A DNA stretch of 64,000 nt, taken from assembly GCA_963663025.1 (NCBI GenBank), contig OY760073.1, forward strand, positions 558,001 to 622,000, in the 5' to 3' direction. Position numbers and translations under genes: made by a program. How positions within the stretch are numbered: position 1 is the first letter of the stretch; each line of letters opens with the position of its first letter. Source of the stretch: JAGWBF01 sp963663025 (lineage in GTDB: Bacteria > Chloroflexota > Dehalococcoidia > Lucifugimonadales > JAGWBF01). The notes beneath the pieces are model-generated. The model saw only the letters and a program-made list of their open reading frames with translations, ran no database searches and had not been told where the DNA came from. Positions 42,009 to 51,185 of this stretch are shown here, in pieces.

Positions 42009-42943
42009 CGCCTCTCCCCCGCCCCGTCGCCGTAGATGCTCCGCATCCATTCTATGAACCTGCCCAGCCCCTCTTCCAGCGTTACCTGGGGGTTGTGCCC
42101 CAGGTGCCTTTCGGCCTTGGACGAGTCCACGACTTTCACGCGGGTGGTAAAGGGTTCGGCGTCCTTGTAGGTCACCTTGGCGTCGTCCTTGTCCAAGAGC
42201 CGTAGCACCACCTCCGAAAGCTCGGCGATATCGACAACCCACTCCTGGCGGGAGCCTATGTTGTACACCTCGCCGGGATGGAACCTCTCGCAGATGTTGG
42301 CCATGGTCGCCACCGTGTCGGACACGTAGTCGAAGATGCGCTTGTGGCCCCTGTACACGGTGAAGGGCAGGTCCTTCATGGCCCGGTACACGAAGATGGG
42401 AATCACGCCGCGGTAGCTGCTGTAGTACTCGTGGGGGCCGTAGCAGTTCAGGGGGCGCACACGAACGCTCTCGGTGCCGAACATCTCCGCCGAGTTCAGC
42501 ACCAGCAGCTCACCGGCCCACTTGCTTACGGCGTAGTCGTTGAGCTGCTTTATGGCGATCCTGTCCATGACGTCTTCGTACATGGTTCCGTCGTAGTCGC
42601 CGTACACCTCGCAGCTGCTGAAGAAGACCTGGCGGAAGCGGTGCTTCTCCTGGAGACGGAGCAGGTTCTTTGTGCCGACGACGTTGACGCTCCACAGGTT
42701 CTCGTAGTGGTCCTCGCCGTTCCAGCGCCCGTACTCGGCGGCCAAGTGATAAACGTAGTCGAAGGTGCGGGACTCGAATATGCGCTCCAACTGCCAGTAG
42801 CTGCTCACATCGGCCCGCACATGGTCGTCGGTCTCGCCATGCACGATGTCGCAGGTCATCACGTCATGCCCCCGGCGCCGGAGCTCAGCCGCCAGGTTCG
42901 TGCCGATGAAGCCCCTGCCTCCCGTTACCAGGATCCTAGCCAA
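42005..42943 (-). CDS. NAD-dependent sugar epimerase/dehydratase
   Basis: A 312-residue extended SDR. It begins RILVTGGRGFIGTNLAAEL, with YHLAAEYGRWNG, FFSSCEVYGD (Ser) and NDYAVSKWAGEL (Tyr-x3-Lys). It precedes the previous epimerase in the transcript and the two overlap by four bases, so they are probably co-translated and act in one nucleotide-sugar pathway. The C-terminal part has VRVRPLNCYGPHE, typical of dTDP/UDP-sugar enzymes. Confidence 0.88.
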   Translation of the reverse strand: MARILVTGGRGFIGTNLAAELRRRGHDVMTCDIVHGETDDHVRADVSSYWQLERIFESRTFDYVYHLAAEYGRWNGEDHYENLWSVNVVGTKNLLRLQEKHRFRQVFFSSCEVYGDYDGTMYEDVMDRIAIKQLNDYAVSKWAGELLVLNSAEMFGTESVRVRPLNCYGPHEYYSSYRGVIPIFVYRAMKDLPFTVYRGHKRIFDYVSDTVATMANICERFHPGEVYNIGSRQEWVVDIAELSEVVLRLLDKDDAKVTYKDAEPFTTRVKVVDSSKAERHLGHNPQVTLEEGLGRFIEWMRSIYGDGAGERR

Positions 42944-42978
42944 CCACTCTATCTCCTTGCGTATGCTTCTGCATATCC

Positions 42979-43143
42979 TCCCTCTCCCAGAGGGAGAGGG
43001 TTGGGGTGAGGGGCCGTTTCACCCTCCCTTTAGTCCCCTCCCATCAAGGGAGGGGGGTTATATTTGCCCCCTCTCCCAGAGGGAGAGGGTTGGGGTGAGG
43101 GGCCGTTTCACCCTCCCCTTAATCCCCTCCCATCAAGGGAGGG
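42979..43143. repeat. 89-base tandem palindromic repeat (family B)
   Basis: Two direct copies of an 89-base unit, beginning about 42979 and 43068. Each has the hairpins CCCTCTCCCAGAGGGAGAGG and CCCCTCCCATCAAGGGAGGG. The second copy runs into the end of wecB and supplies its stop codon. Related pieces occur at 44251-44276 and 48230-48310. This is a common kind of dispersed intergenic repeat; no protein is encoded. Confidence 0.8.
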
Positions 43144-44242
43144 GTGACATATTCGCTCCCAGCAGCAGGACGTCAATGGTGCGCTCTCCAGCCCGGCCAT
43201 CGCCGAAGGGGTTCTCCCAGTCCCTTTCCTTCTCCAGCATACCACGTACCTGCTCCTCCAGGTTGGCGAGGTGGGTACCCGCAAGGACGTTGCTTCCAAC
43301 CTGGAGGGTTTCGGGGCGTTCGGTGTCGTCCCGGAAGGTGATGCATGGCACCCGCAATATACAGCACTCCTCTTGTACGCCGCCCGAGTCGGTGAACACA
43401 AGGCGGGCGTTCTTCTCCAGCAGCAGGAAGTCGAAGAAACCGACGGGGTCGATGGTGCGCAGGTCCGGGGGCAGGGAGAGTCCGTAGGCTTCTATGCAGG
43501 CTGCCGTCCTGGGGTGGATGGGGAAGACTACGGGCACGCCATGCTCCCGCCCTGCTGTCCCCAGGCCCTTCAGCATTCTATCCAGCACATCGGGTCGGTC
43601 GGTGTTCTCCGCCCTGTGGAGGGTGGCCAGGAAGTAGGCCCCGGGCTCCACGCCCAGCCTGTCCAGCGCCGGGCAGGTTTCGGCGTTGGGGAGATAGCGC
43701 TGCAGCGAATCCACGATGGTGTTGCCGGTGACGAACACCCGCCGGGGGTCGGCGCCCTCGCCCCGCAGCACATCGCCCGCCCATGGCGTCGGGGCCAGCA
43801 GCACCGATGCCAAGCGGTCGGCCACGATGCGGTTCTTCTCCTCCTGCATGGCCATGTTGTAGCTGCGCAGCCCCGACTCCACGTGGACGAAGGGGATGCC
43901 CAGGTGACCGGCGGCCAGAGCTGAGGCCAGCACCGAGTTGGTGTCGCCCTCGGCCAGCACGTAGCTGGGCTTCTCCCGGCCAACCACCCTATGCAGACCG
44001 GAGAGCATCCTTCCGATCTGCTCTCCAATGGCGCCGGAACCCACCTCCAGGTTGTGAGAGGCCGAGCCCAGGCCCAGCTCCCGGAAGAATATCTCATCCA
44101 GGTTGTAGCTGTAGTGCTGGCCTGTGTGAACGATGGAGTAGCTGACGGCCCGTCGTTGGCACTCCAGGATGATGGGGGCCATCTTTATGATCTCGGGCCG
44201 GGTCCCAACCACGAGGCAAAGCTTCAAGTCCTGCTTCACCAT
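43133..44242 (-). CDS. wecB: UDP-N-acetylglucosamine 2-epimerase (non-hydrolysing)
   Basis: Interconverts UDP-GlcNAc and UDP-ManNAc for surface polysaccharides. 369 residues. Features are LCLVVGTRPEIIKMAPII at the N-terminus, VHTGQHYSYNLDEIFF, AEGDTNSVLA with the catalytic Asp, HVESGLRSYN with His-Glu, TLHRAENTDR, and TDSGGVQEECCILRVPCITF for UDP binding. The frame is open to 44281, but the ATG at 44242 gives the family start. The last codons (SPLP and stop) lie inside the family B repeat, so the C-terminus has been altered by repeat insertion. Confidence 0.93.
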   Translation of the reverse strand: MVKQDLKLCLVVGTRPEIIKMAPIILECQRRAVSYSIVHTGQHYSYNLDEIFFRELGLGSASHNLEVGSGAIGEQIGRMLSGLHRVVGREKPSYVLAEGDTNSVLASALAAGHLGIPFVHVESGLRSYNMAMQEEKNRIVADRLASVLLAPTPWAGDVLRGEGADPRRVFVTGNTIVDSLQRYLPNAETCPALDRLGVEPGAYFLATLHRAENTDRPDVLDRMLKGLGTAGREHGVPVVFPIHPRTAACIEAYGLSLPPDLRTIDPVGFFDFLLLEKNARLVFTDSGGVQEECCILRVPCITFRDDTERPETLQVGSNVLAGTHLANLEEQVRGMLEKERDWENPFGDGRAGERTIDVLLLGANMSPLP

Positions 44243-44433
44243 CCCTCTTTGTCCCCCCCCCATCAAGGGAGGGGGGTGCATTTGTCACTCCTGCAGCCCA
44301 AACTATCGTCACTCCCGCGAAACTTGTCCTCGTGAAAACGGGGAGTGGGAGTCTATGCCTCCTCCGACTGCTCTGTCCGTTCCCCTTCGATTCCCCTCAG
44401 GGCGAACGGACAGCCCTAGCTATGCCAAGGTAG

Positions 44434-44453
44434 GTTCCCGCTTTCGCGGGAAC
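44434..44453. repeat. Short perfect hairpin repeat (family C)
   Basis: GTTCCCGC-TTTC-GCGGGAAC, a perfect 8-base stem. Similar elements occur at 47411-47430 (ATTCTCGCGTGCGCGAGAAT) and 48161-48180 (GTTCCCG / CGGGAAC). These are dispersed intergenic palindromes in the gap between wecB and the next glycosyltransferase. Confidence 0.65.
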
Positions 44454-44482
44454 GACGGTTAGGAGCAAGAACGGGGAATGTA

Positions 44483-45721
44483 TCATCCTCTCAGGCCGGT
44501 TCTTGCTCCCGCCACCTCCATCAGCAGGTCCTCGTGGCGGCGCACCAGCACCTCCCTGGAGTGGCCCTCCAGGAAAGCCTGCCGGCCCGCAGCCCCCATG
44601 ACGCCCCGCTCCTCGGCGCTCATGGAGTGCAGGTCCAGCACCGCCTGGGCCATGGCCTGGGGGTCCTCAGCCGGACAGGTTGTGCCCGCCCCCGCGGCCT
44701 CCACCAGGTCGGCAGCGTTGCCGGCGCTGGCCATGAGCACGGGTCGCTGGCAGGCCATGTAGGAGAAAATCTTGGCCGGTATGCTGATCTCGAACAGGGG
44801 GTCCCGCTTGTAGTGGGCCAGCAGCACATCGGACAGGGCGTAGATGTGGGGCATCCGGGTCGCGGGCTGCTGCCCCAGGAACCGCACGTTGTCCAGTTTC
44901 CTCTCACGGACCATATCTTCCAGGGAATGGCGCCCCACCCCGTCCCCAGCGAACAGGAACTGGATGTCCTCCCGGGACTTAAGGAGGTCCGCCGTCTCGA
45001 CCACCGTCTCCAGGCTCTGGGCTAGGCCCATGTTCCCCCCGAACACCACGTTGAACCTGCCGGCCATGCCAAGCTCCCCGGCAAGGGCGGGGTCCGGCGC
45101 CACGGGCCGGTAAATCTCCTCGTTGGCCCAGTTGGTTATCACCGTGACCTTCTCCGGGGGCACCCCCTTGACGACCAGATTGTCCCGGTAGCCGGGGGAG
45201 ACTGTGATGATGGCTGCGGCGCGCTTGTAAACGAACCTTTCCAGCCAGCGCAGGCCGGCAATGATCTTCCTGCCCCTCACCATCCCGGTAGCCAGGATCG
45301 CCTCGGGCCAAAGGTCGTTCACCGCGTACACGAAGGGGATGCGGCGCATCAGACCCATGGTCCAGGCCGAAACTCCCACGCTGAGGGGGGGATGGGACAC
45401 GTACATAACGTCGGCTGGCCTGATGCCCAGGGAGCCCACCACGCAGGACGATGCCATGAATGACCCGTAGCTGAGGATGCGGCGCAGGGACGACCGGCTG
45501 TGGTCCACCATCAGGGGGAGGCGGAGCACCGGGATGCCGTCGATGGTCTCGCGCTTCCAAGGGCGCTGCCTGTAGCCATCGTATAGCTTCCCTTGGGGAT
45601 AGCTGGGGAACGCGGTGACGACCTGGACCTGGTGGCCCCGCTGGGCCAGGGACACCGCCAGCTCGTGGGGCATCCAGATGGGTTCCGGATGGTAGAAGTA
45701 GGAGTGAATCAGGATGCGCAC
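44483..45721 (-). CDS. Glycosyltransferase family 4 (WbuB-like)
   Basis: A 412-residue GT-B enzyme. It opens MRILIHSYFYHPEPIWMPHE, has YVSHPPLSVGV and VNDLWPEAILATGM, and in the C-terminal domain VVFGGNMGLAQSLETVVE, FLFAGDGVGR and ISIPAKIFSYMACQRPVLM. The pattern resembles WbuB/WcaI-type transferases of O-antigen and capsule loci, often N-acetyl-fucosamine transferases, though the sugar is not certain. It is read from the minus strand, four bases after the family 2 transferase gene. Confidence 0.9.
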   Translation of the reverse strand: MRILIHSYFYHPEPIWMPHELAVSLAQRGHQVQVVTAFPSYPQGKLYDGYRQRPWKRETIDGIPVLRLPLMVDHSRSSLRRILSYGSFMASSCVVGSLGIRPADVMYVSHPPLSVGVSAWTMGLMRRIPFVYAVNDLWPEAILATGMVRGRKIIAGLRWLERFVYKRAAAIITVSPGYRDNLVVKGVPPEKVTVITNWANEEIYRPVAPDPALAGELGMAGRFNVVFGGNMGLAQSLETVVETADLLKSREDIQFLFAGDGVGRHSLEDMVRERKLDNVRFLGQQPATRMPHIYALSDVLLAHYKRDPLFEISIPAKIFSYMACQRPVLMASAGNAADLVEAAGAGTTCPAEDPQAMAQAVLDLHSMSAEERGVMGAAGRQAFLEGHSREVLVRRHEDLLMEVAGARTGLRG

Positions 45722-45725
45722 TAAA

Positions 45726-46670
45726 CTACCGGCCTCTGATCCTTAAGGCTGACCCCACGATGTCGATTAATATGAGTCCCAGCCCGGCGTAGGTTCGGGT
45801 GAAGAAAGGCCATGTGCGAAGAGCGCGCAGGTACGTTGCCAGGCTGGCGCCGTTTGAGCCGTTTCGGTGGTGTTGCCGCGCGGCGCCGTAGTAGGCTATA
45901 GCAAACCTTCTCCTTGCAGAATGGGCTGCGTACCTTCTTCCATTGGCCGATTCTCGGCTGAATCTATCGGCAAGAAGCGCCAGAGTATCTCTCAAATGAC
46001 GTTCTACGTTGCCCGTAACGTTGGAGGTGTGGAAACGCTGAGTTCCGAGAATATCCCTGACGAAGATAAAGCGGCAGATGCGAGAAAGCCGAAGCCATAG
46101 GTCGTAGTCTTCGACGGTTGCCAAGGAAGGGTCTTCGGAAAAGCCCCCAATATCAACGAGACATTGGCGAGATACGACGGTGGCGGAGGGCGCAGGCTGA
46201 TTCCCATCAAGTAGCATGTAGTCGTGGATGTCGCCCTTGTAGCTGTCCTCCGGCCCATATCGGGAGCGGTGCTTCCAGATACCTCCGCCTGACTCTTTGG
46301 GACGAACGTATTCCTGGTCGTGGCAGACCAGGCCGACTCCCGGATCGGACTTCATGATCTCAGCAACCCGCTCCAGCTTGCCGGCCATCCAGACATCGTC
46401 GTCGTCAAGAAAGGCAACGAATTGGCCAGATGAGACTTCAATGCCGCGGTTTCTGATTGCTCCCGGTAGGCCTCCGCTGTTGTAGTTGATCACGGTGAGC
46501 CTCGGATCGGCGAACTCGGCAAGGACTGCCGATGTGTGGTCTGTGGAGGCGTCGTTGACCACCACAACCTCGAAGTCCTGGAAGGTCTGGCAAAACACCG
46601 AATCCAAGGCGTTCCTTAGCAGGTCGGCTCTATTTTTGGTTGCAATCAGCACCGTGAAGTACGGAGCCAT
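45726..46670 (-). CDS. Glycosyltransferase family 2
   Basis: A 314-residue GT-A enzyme. FTVLIATKNRADLLRNALDS opens the nucleotide-binding domain, VVVNDASTDHT follows, and the metal-binding D-x-D is in VAFLDDDDVWMAG. A C-terminal hydrophobic stretch (FFTRTYAGLGLILIDIVGSAL) may touch the membrane. It is the first gene of the run that continues with the WbuB-like transferase. The donor is unknown. Confidence 0.9.
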   Translation of the reverse strand: MAPYFTVLIATKNRADLLRNALDSVFCQTFQDFEVVVVNDASTDHTSAVLAEFADPRLTVINYNSGGLPGAIRNRGIEVSSGQFVAFLDDDDVWMAGKLERVAEIMKSDPGVGLVCHDQEYVRPKESGGGIWKHRSRYGPEDSYKGDIHDYMLLDGNQPAPSATVVSRQCLVDIGGFSEDPSLATVEDYDLWLRLSRICRFIFVRDILGTQRFHTSNVTGNVERHLRDTLALLADRFSRESANGRRYAAHSARRRFAIAYYGAARQHHRNGSNGASLATYLRALRTWPFFTRTYAGLGLILIDIVGSALRIRGR

Positions 46671-46739
46671 GGCGAATCGCCCTTTCCTCTCGAGCCTGGG
46701 GCTGTCCCTGTGCTGACATTGTAGCCAAGTCCCGTTTGC

Positions 46740-47105
46740 ATGGATACCCGGGCCGAGAAGTACGCCCTTTACGAAGCCTGCGACCTGTTCGTCATGCCTT
46801 CATCCGAGGAAGGGTTCGGGCTGGTGTACGTCGAGGCGGGGGCCTTCGGGAAGCCCTCCATTGGGTGCGACGTCATGGGTGTCCCTGAAGCCATAGCCCA
46901 TGAGGAAACGGGTTTGCTGGCGCCTCCCAACGACGCCGATGCTGTGGCAGACGCGATGCTGCGTCTGCTCCGGGACGACGGCGGGCGGGCCCGCATGGGC
47001 GCCGCGGCCAGGAAACGCGTTGAGGCGATGGGCACGTGGGAGGACAGGGCGAGACAGTACCAGCAGCTCATAGGGGAGCTGGTCAGCAAGCGCGGGAGGG
47101 GATGA
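46740..47105 (+). pseudogene. Glycosyltransferase family 4, C-terminal fragment
   Basis: 121 codons matching only the last third of a GT-B glycosyltransferase: EKYALYEACDLFVMPSSEEG, GLVYVEAGAFGKPSIGCDV, TGLLAPPNDADAVADAML. The acceptor domain and most of the donor domain are missing, and a stop lies six codons upstream of the ATG. It is on the opposite strand to the rest of the polysaccharide genes and borders the repeat cluster, so it is most simply a remnant of a gene cut by rearrangement. Confidence 0.75.
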
Positions 47106-47108
47106 CAG

Positions 47109-48310
47109 CGCTTTCACCCTCCGTTCGTACTTCGAGAGCCCCTTCGAGAGCCTCAGGACAGGCTCAGCACGAACGGGCAGGCCCGTCAATGCGATAGAGC
47201 CAGCCTGGAGGACGGCAGTGCTCCGTTCTGGATTGCGGCCTGCGCCGCAATGACGGGGGAGGGCTTCGTCCTTCACCCTCCGTTCGTACTTCGAGAGCCT
47301 CAGCGCGAACGGAGGTACGGGGCCCTACACTGCCGTTCGGCCTGAGGGGAATCGAAGGGCGAACGGGCAGGCTCAGGGCGAACGGACAAGCGTGCCGGAG
47401 GCTAAGGTAGATTCTCGCGTGCGCGAGAATGACGGTAGGGGCAAGGCTTGATTAAGGCAGGATGTGACGAAAGGCCTCCCCGTCATTGCGGCGTAGGCCG
47501 CAATCCAGGAAAGTTCGGGGTTGGGACAGGCGGGCTGTGACAAAGGTGCGCCACACCGTCTCCGTTCGCCCTGAGCCTGCCCTGAGGCTCTCGAAGGGGG
47601 AAATCGACGGGGAACGGAGGCCACCGCAGGTGTGAGCCAGCCTGGAACCCGGCAGTGCTCCGTCCTGGATTGCGGCCTACGCCGCAATGACGAAAAGGGG
47701 GGCTGCTCCAATTACCGTCACTCTCGTGAAAACGGGAGTGACGGTGGGAGCCGGGAAATACAGATGGCCTGATGTGACGAAAGGCCTCCCCGTCATTGCG
47801 GCGTAGGCCGCAATCCAGGAAAGTTCGGGGTTGGGACAGGCGGGCTGTGACAAAGGTGCGCCACACCGTCTCCGTTCGCCCTGAGCCTGCCCTGAGGCTC
47901 TCGAAGGGGGAAATCGACGGGGAACGGGGGCCACCGCAGGTGTGAGCCAGCCTGGAACCCGGCAGTGCTCCGTTCTGGATTGCGGCCTACGCCGCAATGA
48001 CGAGGGAGGGCTTCGTCCTTCACCCTCCGTTCGTACTTCGAGAGCCCCTTCGAGAGCCTCAGGACAGGCTCAGCACGAACGGAGGTACGGGGCCCTACAC
48101 TGCCGTTCGGCCTGAGGCTCTCGAAGGGCGAACGGGCTGCCGTGTTGTGAGCCAGGGTAGGTTCCCGTTTTCCCGGGAACGACGGTGGCAGAGGGCGAAC
48201 GCGCAGGTTGCTCCTGACAGGCGTTTCACCCTCCCCTTAGTCCCCTCCCTCAAGGGAGGGGGGATACAGTTTCCCTTCTCCCCTGGAGGGAGAAGGTTAG
48301 GATGAGGGGG
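47109..48310. repeat. Repeat cluster A4-A5 with families B and C
   Basis: No gene is supported in 47106-48478. Two REPIN-like units lie at 47482-47691 and 47792-48001, a direct repeat with period 310 bases, each bounded by the same 29-base hairpin in inverted orientation. A lone right arm is at 47226-47254. CTTCGAGAGCCTCAGGACAG blocks near 47148 and 48053 are also direct repeats. Family C palindromes lie at 47411-47430 and 48161-48180, and a family B piece at 48230-48310. The cluster separates the truncated transferase from the ABC exporter. Confidence 0.85.
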
Positions 48311-48478
48311 ACAGGCCAGCCCGTCATTGAGGCCCCAACTCCCGTCACTCCTGCGGCCCTATCGCCGTCACTCCCGTGAAAACGGGAGTCTGCGCCCCAA
48401 TCCCTGGGCTGCCCGTTCGCCCTGAGGCTCTCGAAGGGGAACGGGCAGGCTGCCCCTGGCAGGCGCATCACCCTCCCC

Positions 48479-50320
48479 CTAGGCGCTGGACTGGAGCTTG
48501 TGGTAGTTGGCGAACACCCCTGCGTTGGCCAGCAGGCTGTCCCAGTCGCCCTCCTCCACGATCTGCCCGTCCTGGAGCACCAGGATCTTGTCGGCGCCCT
48601 GGATGGTGGATGTGCGATGGGCGACGATCAGGACGGTGCATTCGTCGTGCACCTGCTTGATGTGTTCCTGGACCGCTTGCTCCGACTCGGAGTCCAGGGC
48701 GCTGGTGGCCTCGTCCAGCACCAGGATTTCCGGCTCCCGCAGGATGGCCCGGGCCAGGGCTATCCGCTGGCGTTGGCCTCCCGACAGGTTCCAGCCCTGC
48801 TCACCGATGACGGTGTCGTAACCCGTGGGCAGGCTCTGGACGAAATCGTGGGCATAGGCGCGCCGGGCCGCCTCCACCACCTTCGCCTCCGTGCTGCCCG
48901 TGCTGCCGACGGCGATGTTGTTGAAGACGCTGTCGTTGAACAGGAACACATCCTGGCTTACCAGCCCGATGGCCTTGCGCCACGTTGACAGGTCCAGCTC
49001 CCGCAGGTCAATAGAGTCCACCTTAACGGCCCCTTCCAGGGGGTCGTAGAACCGGAGGAGGAGGTCGATGACCGTCGTCTTCCCCACGCCGGAGCCGCCC
49101 ACGATGGCTGTGAGCTGGCCCTTCCTGGCGGTGAAGGAGACGCCCTTCAGGACCGGCGAGCGGGGGTCGTAGCTGAAGCCCACACCGGAGAAGGCTATCT
49201 CGTCCTTCAGGCCTGGGAAGGGCTTGTCGCCGTTGGCCACCTTGATGTGAGAGGCTTCGTCCATGACCCTGTTAACATCATGGAGGGCCGCTATGGTGCC
49301 GGCGAAGGTCTGACGTTCGCTGTTGAGAGCGACGATCCTGGGGGTGAGGCGGTAGAGGATGAACAGCAGGGTCACAACAATGGATATCTCGAAGCCCAGG
49401 AGGGACACGCCCACGAAGACGATCCCGCCGATAAGCCCGAACAGGGACGCTTCGTGGAACACGACCATCTGGCTGCGGTGCTTCCCCAGGCGGTAGGCTG
49501 CCTCGGCCACGTCGTCGGTCCTCCTGCGGAAGGCCGTCCTCTGTAATGGCTCCAGGAGAAAGGCCTTGATGACCCGTATACCGGTCAGGCTCTCCACCGA
49601 TGTGGCTTGGAGGCGGTTCTCCCGCTCTGCCAGGTTCCCGCCGATGGCCCGGGAACGGGTTACGTTGTACTGAAGGGCCAGGGATACCAGCAGCAGCAGG
49701 CCCACCGCTATGGCCGTTAATGTTGGGGCGATCAGGAAGGCGGCCGTGAGGTAGGTGGCGATTATCCCCAGGCTGGCCAGCATCTCGTTGGCGTGGTGGT
49801 AGGCCTCCCCCGCTCGGAAGGCCTGGGTGGTGAGGGTGCCGCTCAAAGATCCTGTCCTCTGGTCCTGAAAGTAGGAGATGTCTGTGTGGAGCAGGTTCTC
49901 CATGGTTGAGGTCCTCATCCAGGAGATGAACCCCTCCTTGGTCTTGGCGACCAGGATCATTCGCAGGTACTTGAGGGCGGCCGCCGTCAGGACGAGGATG
50001 GCGAGGGCGATCAGGATGGTCTCCAGGGTGAGGGAAAGGCCTAGGGTGTTGAACAGGTCCTCGAAGGACCGGGAGATCCAGTGGTCTCCCACACCGCCCG
50101 AGTCCAGGTTCTGGAGGAGGGGTACCAGGAGACCCACGTTGACGCCTTCGAAGAGGGCCACCAGGAGGGTGACTAGGATGATAAGCAGGGCCGTCCGGAG
50201 TCGGCCGTACTTTACTGCAAAGCTGTGCCAGAGCGCGCTGTACATATGCCTTGGGCCTGCCTGGTTAAGGGAGGCTGCGGGACGATGGTAGGTAAGGGCC
50301 CTCCCTGTGTCAAGGCGCAC
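48479..50320 (-). CDS. ABC exporter (fused membrane and ATPase), MsbA/PglK-like
   Basis: 613 residues with an N-terminal six-helix membrane domain (about 30-330) and a C-terminal ATPase. Walker A is VGGSGVGKTT, the signature NLSGGQRQRIALARAI, Walker B EILVLDEATSALD and the switch His in VAHRTSTI. Its place at the end of a glycan locus suggests it flips lipid-linked oligosaccharide or exports polysaccharide. GTG at 50320 has AGGAGG seven bases upstream, so I keep it although an ATG at 50245 gives a more usual N-terminus. Multidrug export is the alternative. Confidence 0.88.
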   Translation of the reverse strand: MRLDTGRALTYHRPAASLNQAGPRHMYSALWHSFAVKYGRLRTALLIILVTLLVALFEGVNVGLLVPLLQNLDSGGVGDHWISRSFEDLFNTLGLSLTLETILIALAILVLTAAALKYLRMILVAKTKEGFISWMRTSTMENLLHTDISYFQDQRTGSLSGTLTTQAFRAGEAYHHANEMLASLGIIATYLTAAFLIAPTLTAIAVGLLLLVSLALQYNVTRSRAIGGNLAERENRLQATSVESLTGIRVIKAFLLEPLQRTAFRRRTDDVAEAAYRLGKHRSQMVVFHEASLFGLIGGIVFVGVSLLGFEISIVVTLLFILYRLTPRIVALNSERQTFAGTIAALHDVNRVMDEASHIKVANGDKPFPGLKDEIAFSGVGFSYDPRSPVLKGVSFTARKGQLTAIVGGSGVGKTTVIDLLLRFYDPLEGAVKVDSIDLRELDLSTWRKAIGLVSQDVFLFNDSVFNNIAVGSTGSTEAKVVEAARRAYAHDFVQSLPTGYDTVIGEQGWNLSGGQRQRIALARAILREPEILVLDEATSALDSESEQAVQEHIKQVHDECTVLIVAHRTSTIQGADKILVLQDGQIVEEGDWDSLLANAGVFANYHKLQSSA

Positions 50321-50420
50321 AGGATTCCCTCCTGGTCAGGAACTCAGCGTGGATTCCCTATTCTGCGGGCCTGAGCGTCGTCCGGCTGTGACGCGACGAA
50401 TTGCAGTGGGTTTGGGGGCT

Positions 50421-50534
50421 TGCGAGTGCTGCTTATTCCCCTGTACAGGTTGAAGTGCTGGTCTGGGCTTGGTGCGCCATGCCTCCTCACTTCGGCCTGT
50501 ACAGGCGTTCAGACTACGGGAATCAACACTCGCA
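50421..50534. repeat. Long imperfect hairpin with twin CCTGTACAGG palindromes
   Basis: In the 388-base gap 50321-50708. Outer arms TGCGAGTG (50421) and CACTCGCA (50527-50534) pair, then ATTCCC/GGGAAT, then CCTGTACAGG (50440-50449) and its twin (50496-50505), then GAAGTG/CACTTC. The right arm has an 11-base bulge. The loop holds GGC-T-TGG-TGCG-CCA-T-GCC. It may be a structured RNA, an operator pair, or the footprint of a mobile element; I do not recognise it. Confidence 0.6.
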
Positions 50535-50598
50535 CGAGAGAGTCTAGCCATCAAGAGATGGTTTGCTATACCATCGTGCGCTCGCCGACGACCTGTAG

Positions 50599-50633
50599 TT
50601 GACAACGGGATGACCATAGGGGATAAAATATCC
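50599..50633 (+). promoter_or_regulatory. Promoter with operator-like palindrome for the Panacea operon
   Basis: TTGACA at 50599-50604, 17 bases, then GATAAA at 50622-50627. A perfect inverted repeat GGATA-AAA-TATCC (50621-50633) covers the -10, as expected for an autoregulated toxin-antitoxin-like operon. The leader to the GTG start is about 75 bases. Confidence 0.6.
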
Positions 50634-50708
50634 ACATTAGCCATATGGATAGAGTGCACTAAGGGAAAAGAGCATTCATAGAGAGGTCAATCACACGAAA
50701 GGAGAGCT

Positions 50709-51185
50709 GTGCATGACCCACGTAGCATTGCCAATGCGTTTATCCAGCGAGCCGAAAACCACGGCCAGCCCATTACTCCACTACAGGTGCAGAAGTTAGT
50801 ATTTCTCGCCCATGGATGGATGTTGGGGCTCCACGATAGACCTATGGTCGATGAGGACTTCGAGGTATGGCGCTACGGCCCGGTCAACCCTTCAGTTTAC
50901 TACTGCCTGTCTCACCACAGAGGCGATCCAGTGAGAGGAGAGATACCGCTCCATCCGGGCGACAAGAAGGATTTTGACCGCACGGAAGAGAATATGCTGG
51001 ATGATGTATTCTCCCTCTATGGCTCTCTCCCTGGGATGAGGCTGTCTGCTCTGACTCATGCCCCTGGGTCCCCATACAGGCAAGCTAAGCGTAAGGGCCT
51101 AAGCCACATCTCAGAAGACACCATCAAGTCTTACTATCGGAAGCAGGTCGAAGAGGCCCGTGAGCGACAACGGCGAGGAAAGTAG
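50709..51185 (+). CDS. Panacea-domain (DUF4065/SocA-like) protein, putative antitoxin
   Basis: A 158-residue Panacea-domain protein. The family pattern is clear: SIANAFIQRAENHGQPITPL, then QVQKLVFLAHGWML, DEDFEVWRYGPVNPSVY and the late helix pair. Panacea proteins act as antitoxins for many unrelated toxins (PanA in PanAT pairs) and as the SocA proteolytic adaptor in Caulobacter. The start is GTG with AAGGAG five bases upstream. The next gene overlaps its end by 26 bases, which is where a partner toxin would be expected. The area looks more AT-rich than the flanking genes, suggesting transfer. Confidence 0.85.
   Translation: MHDPRSIANAFIQRAENHGQPITPLQVQKLVFLAHGWMLGLHDRPMVDEDFEVWRYGPVNPSVYYCLSHHRGDPVRGEIPLHPGDKKDFDRTEENMLDDVFSLYGSLPGMRLSALTHAPGSPYRQAKRKGLSHISEDTIKSYYRKQVEEARERQRRGK

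Noticed and set aside
49247..50291. Plus-strand frames opposite the ABC exporter
   Set aside because: Antisense to a clear MsbA-like gene; no coding evidence.
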